A DNA stretch of 64,000 nucleotides, taken from the NCBI RefSeq assembly GCF_007754155.1, contig NZ_CP037423.1, forward strand, positions 1,736,001 to 1,800,000, written 5' to 3'. A program made the position numbers and the translations under genes. The stretch's first letter is position 1. Each line of letters opens with the position of its first letter. The stretch comes from Stieleria neptunia. Its GTDB lineage: Bacteria > Planctomycetota > Planctomycetia > Pirellulales > Pirellulaceae. The notes beneath the pieces are model-generated. The model worked only from the letters and a program-made list of their open reading frames with translations. It was not told the DNA's origin and did not search any database. Positions 41,864-50,306 of this stretch are shown piece after piece.

Positions 41864-42376
41864 TTACGAATGCGTCCCCGGATTTCGCACGAACGTCCCT
41901 GACTGGCCACCTTCTTTCCCTTCCAGTTGCGTCGGTCCGATCTGCATCGCTCGATCGACGGATTTGAGCATATCGTAAACCGTCAACGCGGCGACACTGG
42001 CGCCGGTCAGGGCTTCCATTTCGATGCCGGTCTTTCCCGACGTCGCGCAGGTGACGCGACAAATCAGCTGCGGGGGCGATGTCGGCTGGGGCGGGGCGGT
42101 TTCGTCGGCCCATTGAAAGTCGACTTCGGCGGACTCGATCGGGATCGCGTGACAGAGGGGGATCAGGTGGGGTGTCCACTTGGTCGCCGCGATGGCGGCC
42201 AGGCGGGCGACCGCCAGCACATCGCCTTTGCGGCTGGCCCCCTGCCGGACCAGTTCGGCGGCTTGGGCATTCATGGAGATCCGCGACGAGGCGGTGGCGA
42301 TGCGTCGGGTGACGTTTTTGGCCGAGACGTCGACCATGTGGACGTTGCCATCGGCGTCGAAGTGGCTGGAAGGCAT
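41864..42376 (-). CDS. moaC: Cyclic pyranopterin monophosphate synthase
   Basis: 170 residues from ATG 42376 (MPSSHFDADGNVHMVDVSAK). Family features: DGNVHMVDVSAKNVTRR, KGDVLAVARLAAIAATKWT, LIPLCHAIPI with the active-site His and the C-terminal TGIEMEALTGASVAALTVYDM. It converts the GTP-derived intermediate to cPMP for molybdenum cofactor. Heptamer-array sequence immediately precedes the start. No moaA or other moa gene is in the window. Confidence 0.96.
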   Translation of the reverse strand: MPSSHFDADGNVHMVDVSAKNVTRRIATASSRISMNAQAAELVRQGASRKGDVLAVARLAAIAATKWTPHLIPLCHAIPIESAEVDFQWADETAPPQPTSPPQLICRVTCATSGKTGIEMEALTGASVAALTVYDMLKSVDRAMQIGPTQLEGKEGGQSGTFVRNPGTHS

Positions 42377-42496
42377 TTTAAGTTTCAAGTTTCAAGTTTT
42401 AAGTTCCAAAGGTTTGCTGCCGATGGCCGTCGCTGCGATTCTGTAACGAAATCTCTCCACTCCGCAACCCGCTGCCGCCAACTTGAAACTTGAAAA
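42377..42496. repeat. Short heptamer inverted arms around about 75 bp
   Basis: Left arm 42377-42404 (AAGTTTC, AAGTTTC, AAGTTTT, AAGTTCC-like units), right arm about 42480-42495 (ACTTGAAACTTGAAAA). The inner 75 bp has no ORF. Third member of the GTTTCAA/TTGAAAC family. Between codirectional moaC and the regulator gene. Confidence 0.75.
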
Positions 42497-42533
42497 AAAA
42501 AACGCCACACATTTGCGGGAAATGTGTGGCGTT
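42491..42533 (-). terminator. Intrinsic terminator of the HTH-receiver gene
   Basis: Minus strand: AACGCCACACATTT, loop CCCGC, AAATGTGTGGCGTT, then TTTTTTTT. Perfect 14-bp stem with T-run, about 60 bp after the stop at 42596. Confidence 0.92.
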
Positions 42534-42595
42534 CTTGTTGTGGTCGGTGGTGAAGCGAGAGTCCTGCGGCGGCACAAGGCCGGGGCAGGAACCGT

Positions 42596-43168
42596 TCACA
42601 CCAGTTCTTTCTTTGCTCCGACGAGCGTTCTCAGTCGTTCAGCCAACAGATGGGCGTCGAACGGTTTTTTGAACGTCTCGTTGATGCTGCTTCGATCAAA
42701 ACTCATCGGCTGGCCGTCATCGGGCAACAGCGCGATCAGAATGACATCGGTGAAATCCGCATTTTTGCGCAGGTTCTGGCAAATCTGTACGGCTTCGATC
42801 TTGCCGATCGAAAAGTCCACGATGATGCAATCTGGCGTGAAGCTTTCGGCTTGAATCCCGGCTTCGAAACCGCTCGCCGCCACGGCGACCTTGAACGATT
42901 TTTCCGGCGGTAATTCTCGCTTCAAGTTTTCGATCAAAACTTGATCTTGGGCGACGATCAGGCACTTGGCCATCGCTTCGTCCTCCAAGTCACCCAACGG
43001 CATGCCGTGCTCCTTCAGGAACTTGATCAGGTATTCACGCGGAATACGACGATCTTGTGATCCTGGGATTCGGTAGCCTTTCAAACGCCCCGAATCGAAC
43101 CATTTTGAAACAGTTCGGGGTGCGACTTTGCAAATCTTGGCGACCTGTCCAGTCGTAAAGACCTTCAT
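42596..43168 (-). CDS. MerR/excisionase-type HTH fused to a degenerate receiver domain
   Basis: 190 residues. Residues 1-57 are a BldC/excisionase-type HTH (FTTGQVAKICKVAPRTVSKW, then DSGRLKGYRIPGSQDRRI). From about 68 a receiver-like fold begins (AKCLIVAQDQVLIENLKREL), containing the candidate phosphorylated Asp (CIIVDFSIGKI) and the Lys (FKKPFD), but the usual acidic pair is replaced (VAQDQ), so phosphorylation is doubtful. The order, DNA-binding first and receiver last, is the reverse of typical response regulators. It is followed by a strong terminator and is probably monocistronic; no kinase is adjacent. Confidence 0.88.
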   Translation of the reverse strand: MKVFTTGQVAKICKVAPRTVSKWFDSGRLKGYRIPGSQDRRIPREYLIKFLKEHGMPLGDLEDEAMAKCLIVAQDQVLIENLKRELPPEKSFKVAVAASGFEAGIQAESFTPDCIIVDFSIGKIEAVQICQNLRKNADFTDVILIALLPDDGQPMSFDRSSINETFKKPFDAHLLAERLRTLVGAKKELV

Positions 43169-44068
43169 ATCAGGCTCTCCATAACGCCTCGTTGATTATT
43201 CCCTCGAACAATGGTGCGTCGGTACCCAATGTTCTCATGGCCTTGGTCGATCAGTTGTGCCGCACGCCTTCTCGTTCGTTTCATCTGTCTCACCGGTCCT
43301 GATCGCTGAGACAAAGTCTTACGAACCTGAATGCTGTCGTGTGCTGCAAACCGAACGCTGGGTCAGGCCACCCGGCTCACATCCTGTGACGCTTACCGAA
43401 CGGGATCACTTGCTAGGTTTCAAACGTTTACAAACGGATCACTCCGCTTTGGTCGGGGTAGATGCTGTGACGTCCGGCGACCAACGCCCAACGTTCCAAT
43501 CGCGAAACACGGCAGACATGATGATGGGTGTTGTCATCATGCCGGTGTTTACAGGAACGTTCGGCTATAGTCGCCATCTGCCTTCGAGCGTGAGAGGTGT
43601 CACGAATGTGACGCCCCCGACTCGACTGCTTTCCCAGAATCCCCCCCTGGGCGGATCAACGATTCGGCTGCCACCAGCCCTCCTGCATCGAGACGGTGAA
43701 AACCGCTCTCCGCGAGAGAACCCAGTCGAAAACTGTCGATCCGAGACTTAGTGTCGAGCAAAACCGCCCCAATTCTTTAGGGCGTTTGGAAGGGAACAAG
43801 CGTCATGGCCCCTGTGACGGTCCTTGACCGGATCAATCCGGACGGCCGGTTGGATGCCGGTGATGCAAAACACCCGTGTTTCCGCAACTTTCGACACTGA
43901 AGACGCGGATTTTGTTGCACCGAAACAGACGATTTGCGAAGAAAAAAAACTTTTTATAAAGTTCATTTTCGTCCCCGATCGGTCTAGACAGCATGCCAAT
44001 CGACGAGTCATCTGGCCGCAAAATCGGTCGCCACTTCACGTCTTTCCGTTTCCCTTCAAACCATCACC
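43169..44068. other. 900-bp divergent region without a supported gene
   Basis: It should contain promoters for the HTH-receiver gene (left) and the M42 peptidase (right). An AT-rich segment at 43935-43968 (AAAAAAAACTTTTTATAAAG) might be the peptidase promoter. A GTGTCAC/GTGAC dyad lies near 43597-43613. A 164-codon plus ORF (43257-43751) has no domain and unusual composition; not called. Confidence 0.5.
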
Positions 44069-45151
44069 ATGCAAGACAACGCTCGCGCCTTCTTTGAACA
44101 AGCCATCGCCACGCCCAGTCCTTCGGGATACGAAGAGCGGATCCAGAAACTGATTCGGGATTACATCACTCCCCATGCCGACCGCGTTCGCATCGACGTG
44201 CACGGCAACCTGATCGCCGAGATCGGCAACGCTGACGGACCGCGACTGATGTTGGCCGGACACTGCGATCAAATCGGGATGCTGGTTTCCCACATCGATG
44301 AAAACGGTTTTGTGTACGCGCAAACCATCGGCGGTTGGGATCCCCAACAGTTGATCGGACAAGCGATGTCGATCTGGACGGACTCCGGAGAAGTCCCCGC
44401 CGTCATCAGCCGCAAACCCATTCACTTGCTCAACCAGGACGAACGGAAAAAAGTCGTCGGCCTGGACGAAATGTGGTTGGACGTCGGGGCGAGTTGCGAC
44501 AAACAGGCGCGCGAGAAGATTCGCATCGGCGACCCGATCACGTTGGACCTGCAGCTCCGCCCGCTGATGAATTCACTCGTCAGCGGTCCCGGGATGGATA
44601 ACAAGACCGGGATGTGGACGGTGATCGAAGCGTTGCGACGGGCGAAAGCACTGGCCGGCGCCGGTGGGCTCGGCTGCCACCTGCATAGCGTCTCCACCGT
44701 GCAAGAAGAAATCGGGCTGCGCGGCGCCAAAACCGCCGCCGGTGGAATCCATCCCGACGTCGCCATCGCCGTCGACGTGACCCACGCTTCGGATTGCCCC
44801 ACCATCGACAAGAACAAACAAGGCGATCTCCGCCTCGGTGGCGGACCGGTGATCTTTCGCGGACCCAACATCAATCCCAAAGTCGCCGCGCGGCTGATCG
44901 AACTGGCCGAAACCAACAACATCCCCTACCAACTGGCCGCCATCGGTCGAGCCACCCCCAACGACGCCAACGTCTTGCAACTCCACGGCGCCGGCGTCGC
45001 CACCGGGCTGGTCGCGATCCCCAACCGCTACATGCACTCGGCCGTCGAAGCGATCTCGCTGGACGACATCGATCACGTCGCGCAACTTCTCGCCCACTTC
45101 GCTGCGGCGCTGAAGTCAGATGATGACTTCACGCCGGGGGGGCAGATTTAG
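44069..45151 (+). CDS. M42 family metallopeptidase (glutamyl/leucyl aminopeptidase-like)
   Basis: 360 residues. Dinuclear zinc ligands are visible in order: GHCDQIGMLV (His), MDNKTGMWTV (bridging Asp), VQEEIGLRGA (catalytic Glu and ligand Glu), VDVTHAS (Asp) and RYMHSAVE (His). N-terminal TPSPSGYEE is the family start. M42 enzymes form tetrahedral dodecamers and cut N-terminal residues from peptides; older annotations call some endoglucanase M. Cytoplasmic. The 45152 repeat begins immediately after its stop. Confidence 0.95.
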   Translation: MQDNARAFFEQAIATPSPSGYEERIQKLIRDYITPHADRVRIDVHGNLIAEIGNADGPRLMLAGHCDQIGMLVSHIDENGFVYAQTIGGWDPQQLIGQAMSIWTDSGEVPAVISRKPIHLLNQDERKKVVGLDEMWLDVGASCDKQAREKIRIGDPITLDLQLRPLMNSLVSGPGMDNKTGMWTVIEALRRAKALAGAGGLGCHLHSVSTVQEEIGLRGAKTAAGGIHPDVAIAVDVTHASDCPTIDKNKQGDLRLGGGPVIFRGPNINPKVAARLIELAETNNIPYQLAAIGRATPNDANVLQLHGAGVATGLVAIPNRYMHSAVEAISLDDIDHVAQLLAHFAAALKSDDDFTPGGQI

Positions 45152-45228
45152 GTTTCAAGTTTCAGGTTTCAAGTTTCAAGTTTCAAGTTTCAAGTTTCAA
45201 GTTTCAGGTTTCAGGTTTCAGGTTTCAG
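45152..45228. repeat. Left heptamer array of the S23-family cassette
   Basis: Eleven units of GTTTCAA or GTTTCAG, head to tail, ending 19 bp before the four-helix-bundle start. Complementary in sense to the array at 45686-45720. Confidence 0.95.
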
Positions 45229-45247
45229 GTTCAAACGGGAGGTTGAG

Positions 45248-45679
45248 ATGGCCGCGATTACGAGGTTTGAGGACATTTTGGCTTGGCAAAAGGGCCGTGA
45301 GTTGACCCAGCTGATTTATCGATGCTCACGTCAGGACGATTTTGCGCGAGACTTCGCGCTGAAAGATCAGATACGAAGGGCTTCGATTTCGATCACATCC
45401 AACATCGCAGAGGGATTTGAACGGGATGGCAACAAGGAATTTGTCCAATTCCTTTCGCATGCCAAGGCCTCGTGCGGCGAGGTTCGATCCCAGCTCTACG
45501 TTGCTTACGATGAACGCTACCTCGACGAGCCCGAGTTTGAGGACCTACAGAACAAATGTCGTGAAATCAGCCGACTGATCAACGGATTCATCAACTACCT
45601 GAACAAATCTGATTTTCGCGGTCGAAAGTACATCCGAGAACTTCGCGAACCCTACATGGTCGATAGCCAAATCTGCTGA
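45248..45679 (+). CDS. Four-helix-bundle protein of the S23/IVP family
   Basis: 143 residues, ATG 45248. Typical family features: FEDILAWQKGRELTQLIYRC at the start, DFALKDQIRRASISITSNIAEGFERDGNKEF (helix 2 with the conserved N-I-A-E-G-F box) and a helix with SHAKASCGEVRSQLYVAYD. Relatives occur as intervening-sequence proteins inside 23S rRNA genes and as Avd partners of diversity-generating retroelements. Here it is alone, with no reverse transcriptase, enclosed by inverted heptamer arrays of 11 and 5 units. Function unknown; a mobile cassette is suspected. Confidence 0.92.
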   Translation: MAAITRFEDILAWQKGRELTQLIYRCSRQDDFARDFALKDQIRRASISITSNIAEGFERDGNKEFVQFLSHAKASCGEVRSQLYVAYDERYLDEPEFEDLQNKCREISRLINGFINYLNKSDFRGRKYIRELREPYMVDSQIC

Positions 45680-45685
45680 AGTGAC

Positions 45686-45720
45686 TTGAAACTTGAAACT
45701 TGAAACTTGAAACTTGAAAC
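45686..45720. repeat. Right heptamer array of the S23-family cassette
   Basis: Five exact copies of TTGAAAC, 6 bp after the S23-family stop and adjacent to the convergent SprT-like stop at 45721. Confidence 0.95.
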
Positions 45721-46620
45721 CTATTTAACCCGGCGGAGCCGTTCCAGCGGGACGTAGTAGCGCGAGTAGCGTTTGCCGTCGTTGAACTTTTGACCCGCCG
45801 CGTTGGGGACCAGCACGGTCGCACGGCGGGTGATGCGGTTGACGCGGCCTTGCATGCGGTGGCCTTCGTGGAAAAAGAAGACGTCATCGCCGACGCGGAT
45901 GTTGAAACGCACCGCGGCGCGTTCGCGTTGGGTGATCAAGTTGTGTTGATAGTCGGTGTGGCCGAAGTACCGATTGGCGATCGATTGGTAACGGGCCTCG
46001 CTGCAATTGCCGTCGTTCCATATCAACATTTCGACCAGATGCACGAATTCGTGTTCGGCGATGCGTTGCATCGCCTCCAAGCGGTCGCGGCACACGCACC
46101 CGGCCACCTCGATCGGACGCGAGACGTCTTCAAAGGTTTGGAACAGCAGCGTGCTGGAAAGCACCAATTCAAAGTTTCGCCGACCGTCATAGTTGCCTTC
46201 GGGATACTGGGTGACCAGCTTGCCGCCGACGCTGGTCATCCGCGACGACAAATGGAACGTGATCCCTTCGGCCGAGGCCGCGCTGAGAATCTTGCCGTCG
46301 AAGAAGCGGTCGTCGTACAACCGGATCATCCTGGAAACGTCTTCGGGCGAAACCTTTTGGAAGTTCGGCCCGTCGATGCAGCGGCTGGTCAACAGCATCT
46401 GCTCATAGATCTGGCGTCGCCACTGATCCCGCTGCGACGCGGGAAACGTCCGGATGGCGACTTCCCCGGCGAGTTGCCCCAAGACCTCGGGATCACGCGG
46501 CGAAGGCCCAGCAGAAGGCCCAGCGGAGGGCATGCCAGGCGATGTCGCCCGCGTCTTGCCGGTTCGGTGGCGTGTTTTTTTCCAAGCGCTGGTCTGCCGA
46601 TGCGTCATCCTGAAGCTCAC
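45721..46620 (-). CDS. SprT-like zinc metallopeptidase domain protein
   Basis: 299 residues. SprT-like start LYDDRFFDGKILSAASAEGI (about 98-117), HEXXH zinc motif in RIAEHEFVHLVEML (near residue 190) and a C-terminal beta-rich segment (VGDDVFFFHEGHRMQGRVNR) that may bind nucleic acid. The N-terminal 45 residues are Ser/Pro/Arg-rich. SprT-type enzymes are linked with DNA-protein crosslink or metal handling; the role here is not shown. Start could be ATG 46608 (MTHRQ). Convergent with the S23-family gene. Confidence 0.78.
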   Translation of the reverse strand: MSFRMTHRQTSAWKKTRHRTGKTRATSPGMPSAGPSAGPSPRDPEVLGQLAGEVAIRTFPASQRDQWRRQIYEQMLLTSRCIDGPNFQKVSPEDVSRMIRLYDDRFFDGKILSAASAEGITFHLSSRMTSVGGKLVTQYPEGNYDGRRNFELVLSSTLLFQTFEDVSRPIEVAGCVCRDRLEAMQRIAEHEFVHLVEMLIWNDGNCSEARYQSIANRYFGHTDYQHNLITQRERAAVRFNIRVGDDVFFFHEGHRMQGRVNRITRRATVLVPNAAGQKFNDGKRYSRYYVPLERLRRVK

Positions 46621-46732
46621 GGTGGGAAGGATGCGAGCATTCTAGCCGATCAAGGCAGATGGGGAGTAGCTCAATCGAACCCACACTCGTTCCCAGGCTC
46701 GGGAGATCGATTGTGTAACGGCAGCTTTTGGA

Positions 46733-46929
46733 AACCGATTGAGTCTCTCTCCCTCTGGGAGAGACGGCGTTTGCGCAGCAAGCAAACGCCAGAGAGGGCC
46801 GGCGGCTCGCAAAAGTCTTGACGACTTCCGCGACGATTAAATCCGTCACTGATACGATTGAGGTTCCCCGCCTCCGAGTCGCGAGGCGGAGCCTCGTGAG
46901 AAGTGCGTTACGAGGCGGAGCCTCGTAAC
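46733..46929. repeat. Composite repeat region, family C, second locus
   Basis: 46733-46834 is an inverted copy of 22843-22943; then GAGGCGGAGCCTC palindromes at 46881-46897 and 46907-46929. The last one (GTTACGAGGC/GCCTCGTAAC) overlaps the 3' end of the S8 protease and contains its stop codon. Confidence 0.85.
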
Positions 46930-48830
46930 GAGAATCCGCTACCCGCCGCATCGAGATCACCTGGCAACTCGATGAACGAATCGGCATCGTGTTGACGTTG
47001 GACCGCGTCTGTCCAATCCACGTCGACATGCGCCAACGCATGGTCGACGGCCTGCGACGACAGGGGTTCGGCGGATGCGACTTGCTTGATTCCACTCACT
47101 TCAGCGGGCAAGGAATCGATGTCTCCCTCCAACCGCTCCTCCGCCGCCACCGCGGGTCGCTGGGGCAAAAAATCGGAGGGGGCGGGAACACCATCTCCCG
47201 TCTTCGTCCGAACGTCAGTCGACGATGTGGCCGAGGTCGCGATCTGCGAATCTGTGACGTCACCAGCCGACGTCAGTCCCGCGGCGGCAAAGGCGACCGA
47301 GTTCAACGTGCTGACCTTGCCGATCGAATCACTCGACGTGGCCTGCCCAACGGTTCCGCTGGCGAGCAATTCCCGTAACTCGGCCGAGGTGAGCTGCGGG
47401 TTGGCCGACAACGTCAACGCGGCCACGCCGGCCACATGCGGACTGGCCATGCTGGTCCCGCTCAATGATCGATACCCGCCGCCGGCGTAGGTGCTGACAA
47501 CACTCACGCCGGGAGCGTCGACTTGGACCGCGCCGCTGCCGCCGACCTCGTTGCTGAATCCTGCGACGCGGCCGGACGAGTCGTAGGCGCCGACCGAAAG
47601 CACGCTGGTCGATTCGGCGCTGTGCCGGGCCGGATAGCTGGGGCTGGCCGCCGATTCGTTCCCGGCCGCAGCGATCACCAACGACCCCAAGGAGGTCGCG
47701 TAGTCGATCGCGCTGGCAATCCGTGAACTGACGCCGCCGCCGAGGCTGAGGTTGATGATTTGTGCGCCCAAATCGGCCGCGTAGCGAATGCCGGCGGCCA
47801 CGCCGGCATCGGATCCGCTGCCGGAATCGTCGAGCACGCGAACGGGCAGGATTTTGGCGTCCGGGGCCACCCCGGTCACGCCGAAACCGTTGTCGCCCGC
47901 CGCGATCGTTCCGGCCACGTGCGTCCCGTGTCCGTTGCCGTCGTCGGGGACCGCGTCACCGGATACAAAATCGTATCCCGTGATGTCGTCGACATACCCG
48001 TTGCGATCATCGTCGATCCCGTTGCCAGGGATCTCGCCCGGATTGATGTACAAGTTGTGGGCCAAGTCGGGATGATCCAGATCGACTCCGGTGTCAATCA
48101 CGGCAACGGTGACGCCTTGCCCGCGGTAACCGGCCGCCCAGGCTTCCGGTGCCGCGACGGCATTGATGTTCCAATCCTGGCTGCCGCCGAAATAGGCCAC
48201 GTCTGCCAACGGCGTCACGGTGCTCGGTTCGGGCGGCGCCGGTTGCTGAGGTTCCGGCGTCGGCGCCGCTGGCGGTGTTGCAACCGCTGGGGATTGCGAC
48301 GTTTGAACGTCCAAGGTCAGTCGATAGGAAATGCTGCGATAATCGACCGAGGATATCGCGAGGTAGTATTCGCCACCCGGCAGGGATCCCGAAAGCGATT
48401 CGCTACGGTTGGATGATCGTTTCGAGGAACCGATCAGATTGCCGTTGCGATCCAGCACATACAGATCTGCATCGCGATTGAGTTGATCCAGCGTGATCCG
48501 CACCTTGGCATCGGAAGCGACTTCGAAACGAACCACATCGATCCGGTCGAACCAACTGAGTCGCCCGGCCCGTTGCAGCGTTCCGTCGACCACGCCCAAG
48601 TCGGCCGCCGTCCGCATCGTGTCCCCGGCGGCATCGGAGGCGGTGAAATTGACAGCAAGGTCTTGGATTTGTTGGGCGACGCTTTCGATCGCTGAGCTGT
48701 CATCAATCGGATGCTGTGAAAGAGAAAGTGAATCGCCGGCAAGCAGTCGACGCGTTTCGAGGGATTCGACCCCGAGCCGTCGGTAACTGGCAAAATGAAC
48801 ACCACCACGAAATCCTTTTCGTCGACGCAT
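46908..48830 (-). CDS. Exported subtilisin-like (S8) protease with LETRRLLAGD surface motif
   Basis: 640 residues from ATG 48830 (MRRRKGFRGG). The N-terminus has GVESLETRRLLAGD, the LEPRRLLA-type motif of planctomycete surface proteins. Residues about 55-175 form a PPC-like pre-peptidase domain (YYLAISSVDYRSISYRLTLD), then a Pro-rich linker and the S8 domain: Asp246 (VAVIDTGVDLDHPDL), His301 (GHGTHVAGTIA), oxyanion Asn (AAAGNES) and Ser460 (SGTSMASPHVAG). The C-terminal 130 residues are low-complexity. The last residues (SLRGSAS) and stop lie in a repeat palindrome. Probably secreted or surface-bound. Confidence 0.93.
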   Translation of the reverse strand: MRRRKGFRGGVHFASYRRLGVESLETRRLLAGDSLSLSQHPIDDSSAIESVAQQIQDLAVNFTASDAAGDTMRTAADLGVVDGTLQRAGRLSWFDRIDVVRFEVASDAKVRITLDQLNRDADLYVLDRNGNLIGSSKRSSNRSESLSGSLPGGEYYLAISSVDYRSISYRLTLDVQTSQSPAVATPPAAPTPEPQQPAPPEPSTVTPLADVAYFGGSQDWNINAVAAPEAWAAGYRGQGVTVAVIDTGVDLDHPDLAHNLYINPGEIPGNGIDDDRNGYVDDITGYDFVSGDAVPDDGNGHGTHVAGTIAAGDNGFGVTGVAPDAKILPVRVLDDSGSGSDAGVAAGIRYAADLGAQIINLSLGGGVSSRIASAIDYATSLGSLVIAAAGNESAASPSYPARHSAESTSVLSVGAYDSSGRVAGFSNEVGGSGAVQVDAPGVSVVSTYAGGGYRSLSGTSMASPHVAGVAALTLSANPQLTSAELRELLASGTVGQATSSDSIGKVSTLNSVAFAAAGLTSAGDVTDSQIATSATSSTDVRTKTGDGVPAPSDFLPQRPAVAAEERLEGDIDSLPAEVSGIKQVASAEPLSSQAVDHALAHVDVDWTDAVQRQHDADSFIELPGDLDAAGSGFSLRGSAS

Positions 48831-48939
48831 CACAGACCCACCACACACTGGCAAGAATTAGAACGGGGAACCCAGCGAGTTCGAGCCGACCGTATCAGAA
48901 CCGATCCGCCGGGTCAGGTTCAATTTTGTCGTGTGGTTC

Positions 48940-50250
48940 CTACCTCCGGATCGACACCGTGTAGCCGCCGCGATTGTTGCCCAGGTCGCCGAGGTGGTCG
49001 TTGATTCGAAACAGCAACCAACAGTGCTTGTCGATGACGAGTTCGGTGTCGGATTCGACGCTGCGGACGAGCAGTGGCTGGAGCTGTCGTTGCTCGTCGG
49101 TTTTGTTGGGCAACACGCACACCAGTAACTGCCCGAGCGGTCGATCGTTGGCGTATTGAATCGTGACTCCGGGCGGTTCGCTGATCCAGGGTTTCGGATC
49201 GTCGTCGAGACTGCATCGTCCGCGCGGCGAGATTTTGACGCGCATGCCGGGGGCGAATCGAACGCCGACACTCTGCCAGCCACGATCAGCCTGGATCGTC
49301 GTCTCGATCGGGTTGCCCCGCCAAAGTTTGTCGCCGATCGCCAAGTCGATTCGCTCGCGAGGCCAATCAAAACCATAGTCGATGGTGTTCGTCAACATCC
49401 GCCAGCGGGCTTGCACGATCGGCCACTGTCGGCTCAATCGTCGTTTGAAGGCGATCGAAAACGCGACGGTTCGCAGGCTGCCATTGTTGGCTTCGGCCAA
49501 GACGGCCGGTCGATAGTCGGGGTATTCGGTCAGCAACATCGCCGCGACCCAGCTCCAGCCGTACGATTCAACGTCGCTTTTCAAATCCGGCGGGTACTGG
49601 AGCACGGCATCGAGCGTCGGAATTCGCTGTTCGTCGCGACGTTGTGAAAGAAGCTTGAAACGCCCCCAGTAGGGAACGACTTGCGTTGATTCGGGGACCA
49701 CGTTGACTTCGACCTGACGACCCGTGCCGCGGTGAACGCTCAACATTTCTGCCAGCCCTTCGGCGAACCAAGACGGCCCGGTGCCGCCGAACAGTTCGAT
49801 GGCCAGTGCATGCACGCCCTCGTGCAACAGCAAATGCCGTGTGTAGTAATCGCTTCGTTGACGGATCACCCAGATGTTCGAATCGACGGCGTAGCCGAAG
49901 GGGAAATTCAAATCTGGCGGCAGATCCCCGCTGTCACGAAACCGCTGCGGATCGGCCATCACAAATGCGTCGACCTGCCATCGAGCCAGCGTTCCGGGCG
50001 GCAGTTGCCAAAACCGTTCCCATTGGGGCACCGCGGCGTCAAAGGCTTCCACCAGTTCGACCAACGATTCCCGTGAGCCCGAATCCGATTTCAGCACAAT
50101 GTGCTTGCCCTCCACCGCCTGCATTGGGGGCGGCGATTGCGCCGAGGTGTCCGGAGCACTCAGCGCCGCGATGCTGATCAAGCCGATCAGTGTTAGAATG
50201 CCGCGGCGGCAGCGGGCATGCACCTGCATTCCAAACATGCGCCGCAACAT
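48940..50250 (-). CDS. Exported HEXXH metallopeptidase-like protein (hypothetical)
   Basis: About 436 residues (ATG 50250; ATG 50229 also possible). Signal region GILTLIGLISIAALSAPDTSAQ. The HEXXH motif in LLLHEGVHALAIELF, with a downstream Glu (WFAEGLAEM), is the gluzincin arrangement also seen in DUF1570-type planctomycete proteins. The C-terminal half (about 300-436) is beta-rich and has no recognised domain. It is expected outside the cytoplasm. It is divergent from the substrate-binding lipoprotein gene, with a spacer of about 56 bp. Confidence 0.75.
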   Translation of the reverse strand: MLRRMFGMQVHARCRRGILTLIGLISIAALSAPDTSAQSPPPMQAVEGKHIVLKSDSGSRESLVELVEAFDAAVPQWERFWQLPPGTLARWQVDAFVMADPQRFRDSGDLPPDLNFPFGYAVDSNIWVIRQRSDYYTRHLLLHEGVHALAIELFGGTGPSWFAEGLAEMLSVHRGTGRQVEVNVVPESTQVVPYWGRFKLLSQRRDEQRIPTLDAVLQYPPDLKSDVESYGWSWVAAMLLTEYPDYRPAVLAEANNGSLRTVAFSIAFKRRLSRQWPIVQARWRMLTNTIDYGFDWPRERIDLAIGDKLWRGNPIETTIQADRGWQSVGVRFAPGMRVKISPRGRCSLDDDPKPWISEPPGVTIQYANDRPLGQLLVCVLPNKTDEQRQLQPLLVRSVESDTELVIDKHCWLLFRINDHLGDLGNNRGGYTVSIRR

Positions 50251-50306
50251 GCCATCTCGCGCCGTGTCGGAGCGGCATCCGACGTTGCCTAAACGATCTT
50301 CAAAAG

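Noticed and set aside
43257..43751. 164-codon plus-strand ORF between the HTH-receiver gene and the M42 peptidase
   Set aside because: No domain, no ribosome-binding site, biased composition; treated as spacer.
45248..45679. Diversity-generating retroelement (Avd-like protein present)
   Set aside because: No reverse transcriptase and no template/variable repeat pair was found nearby; only the S23/Avd-like fold is shared.
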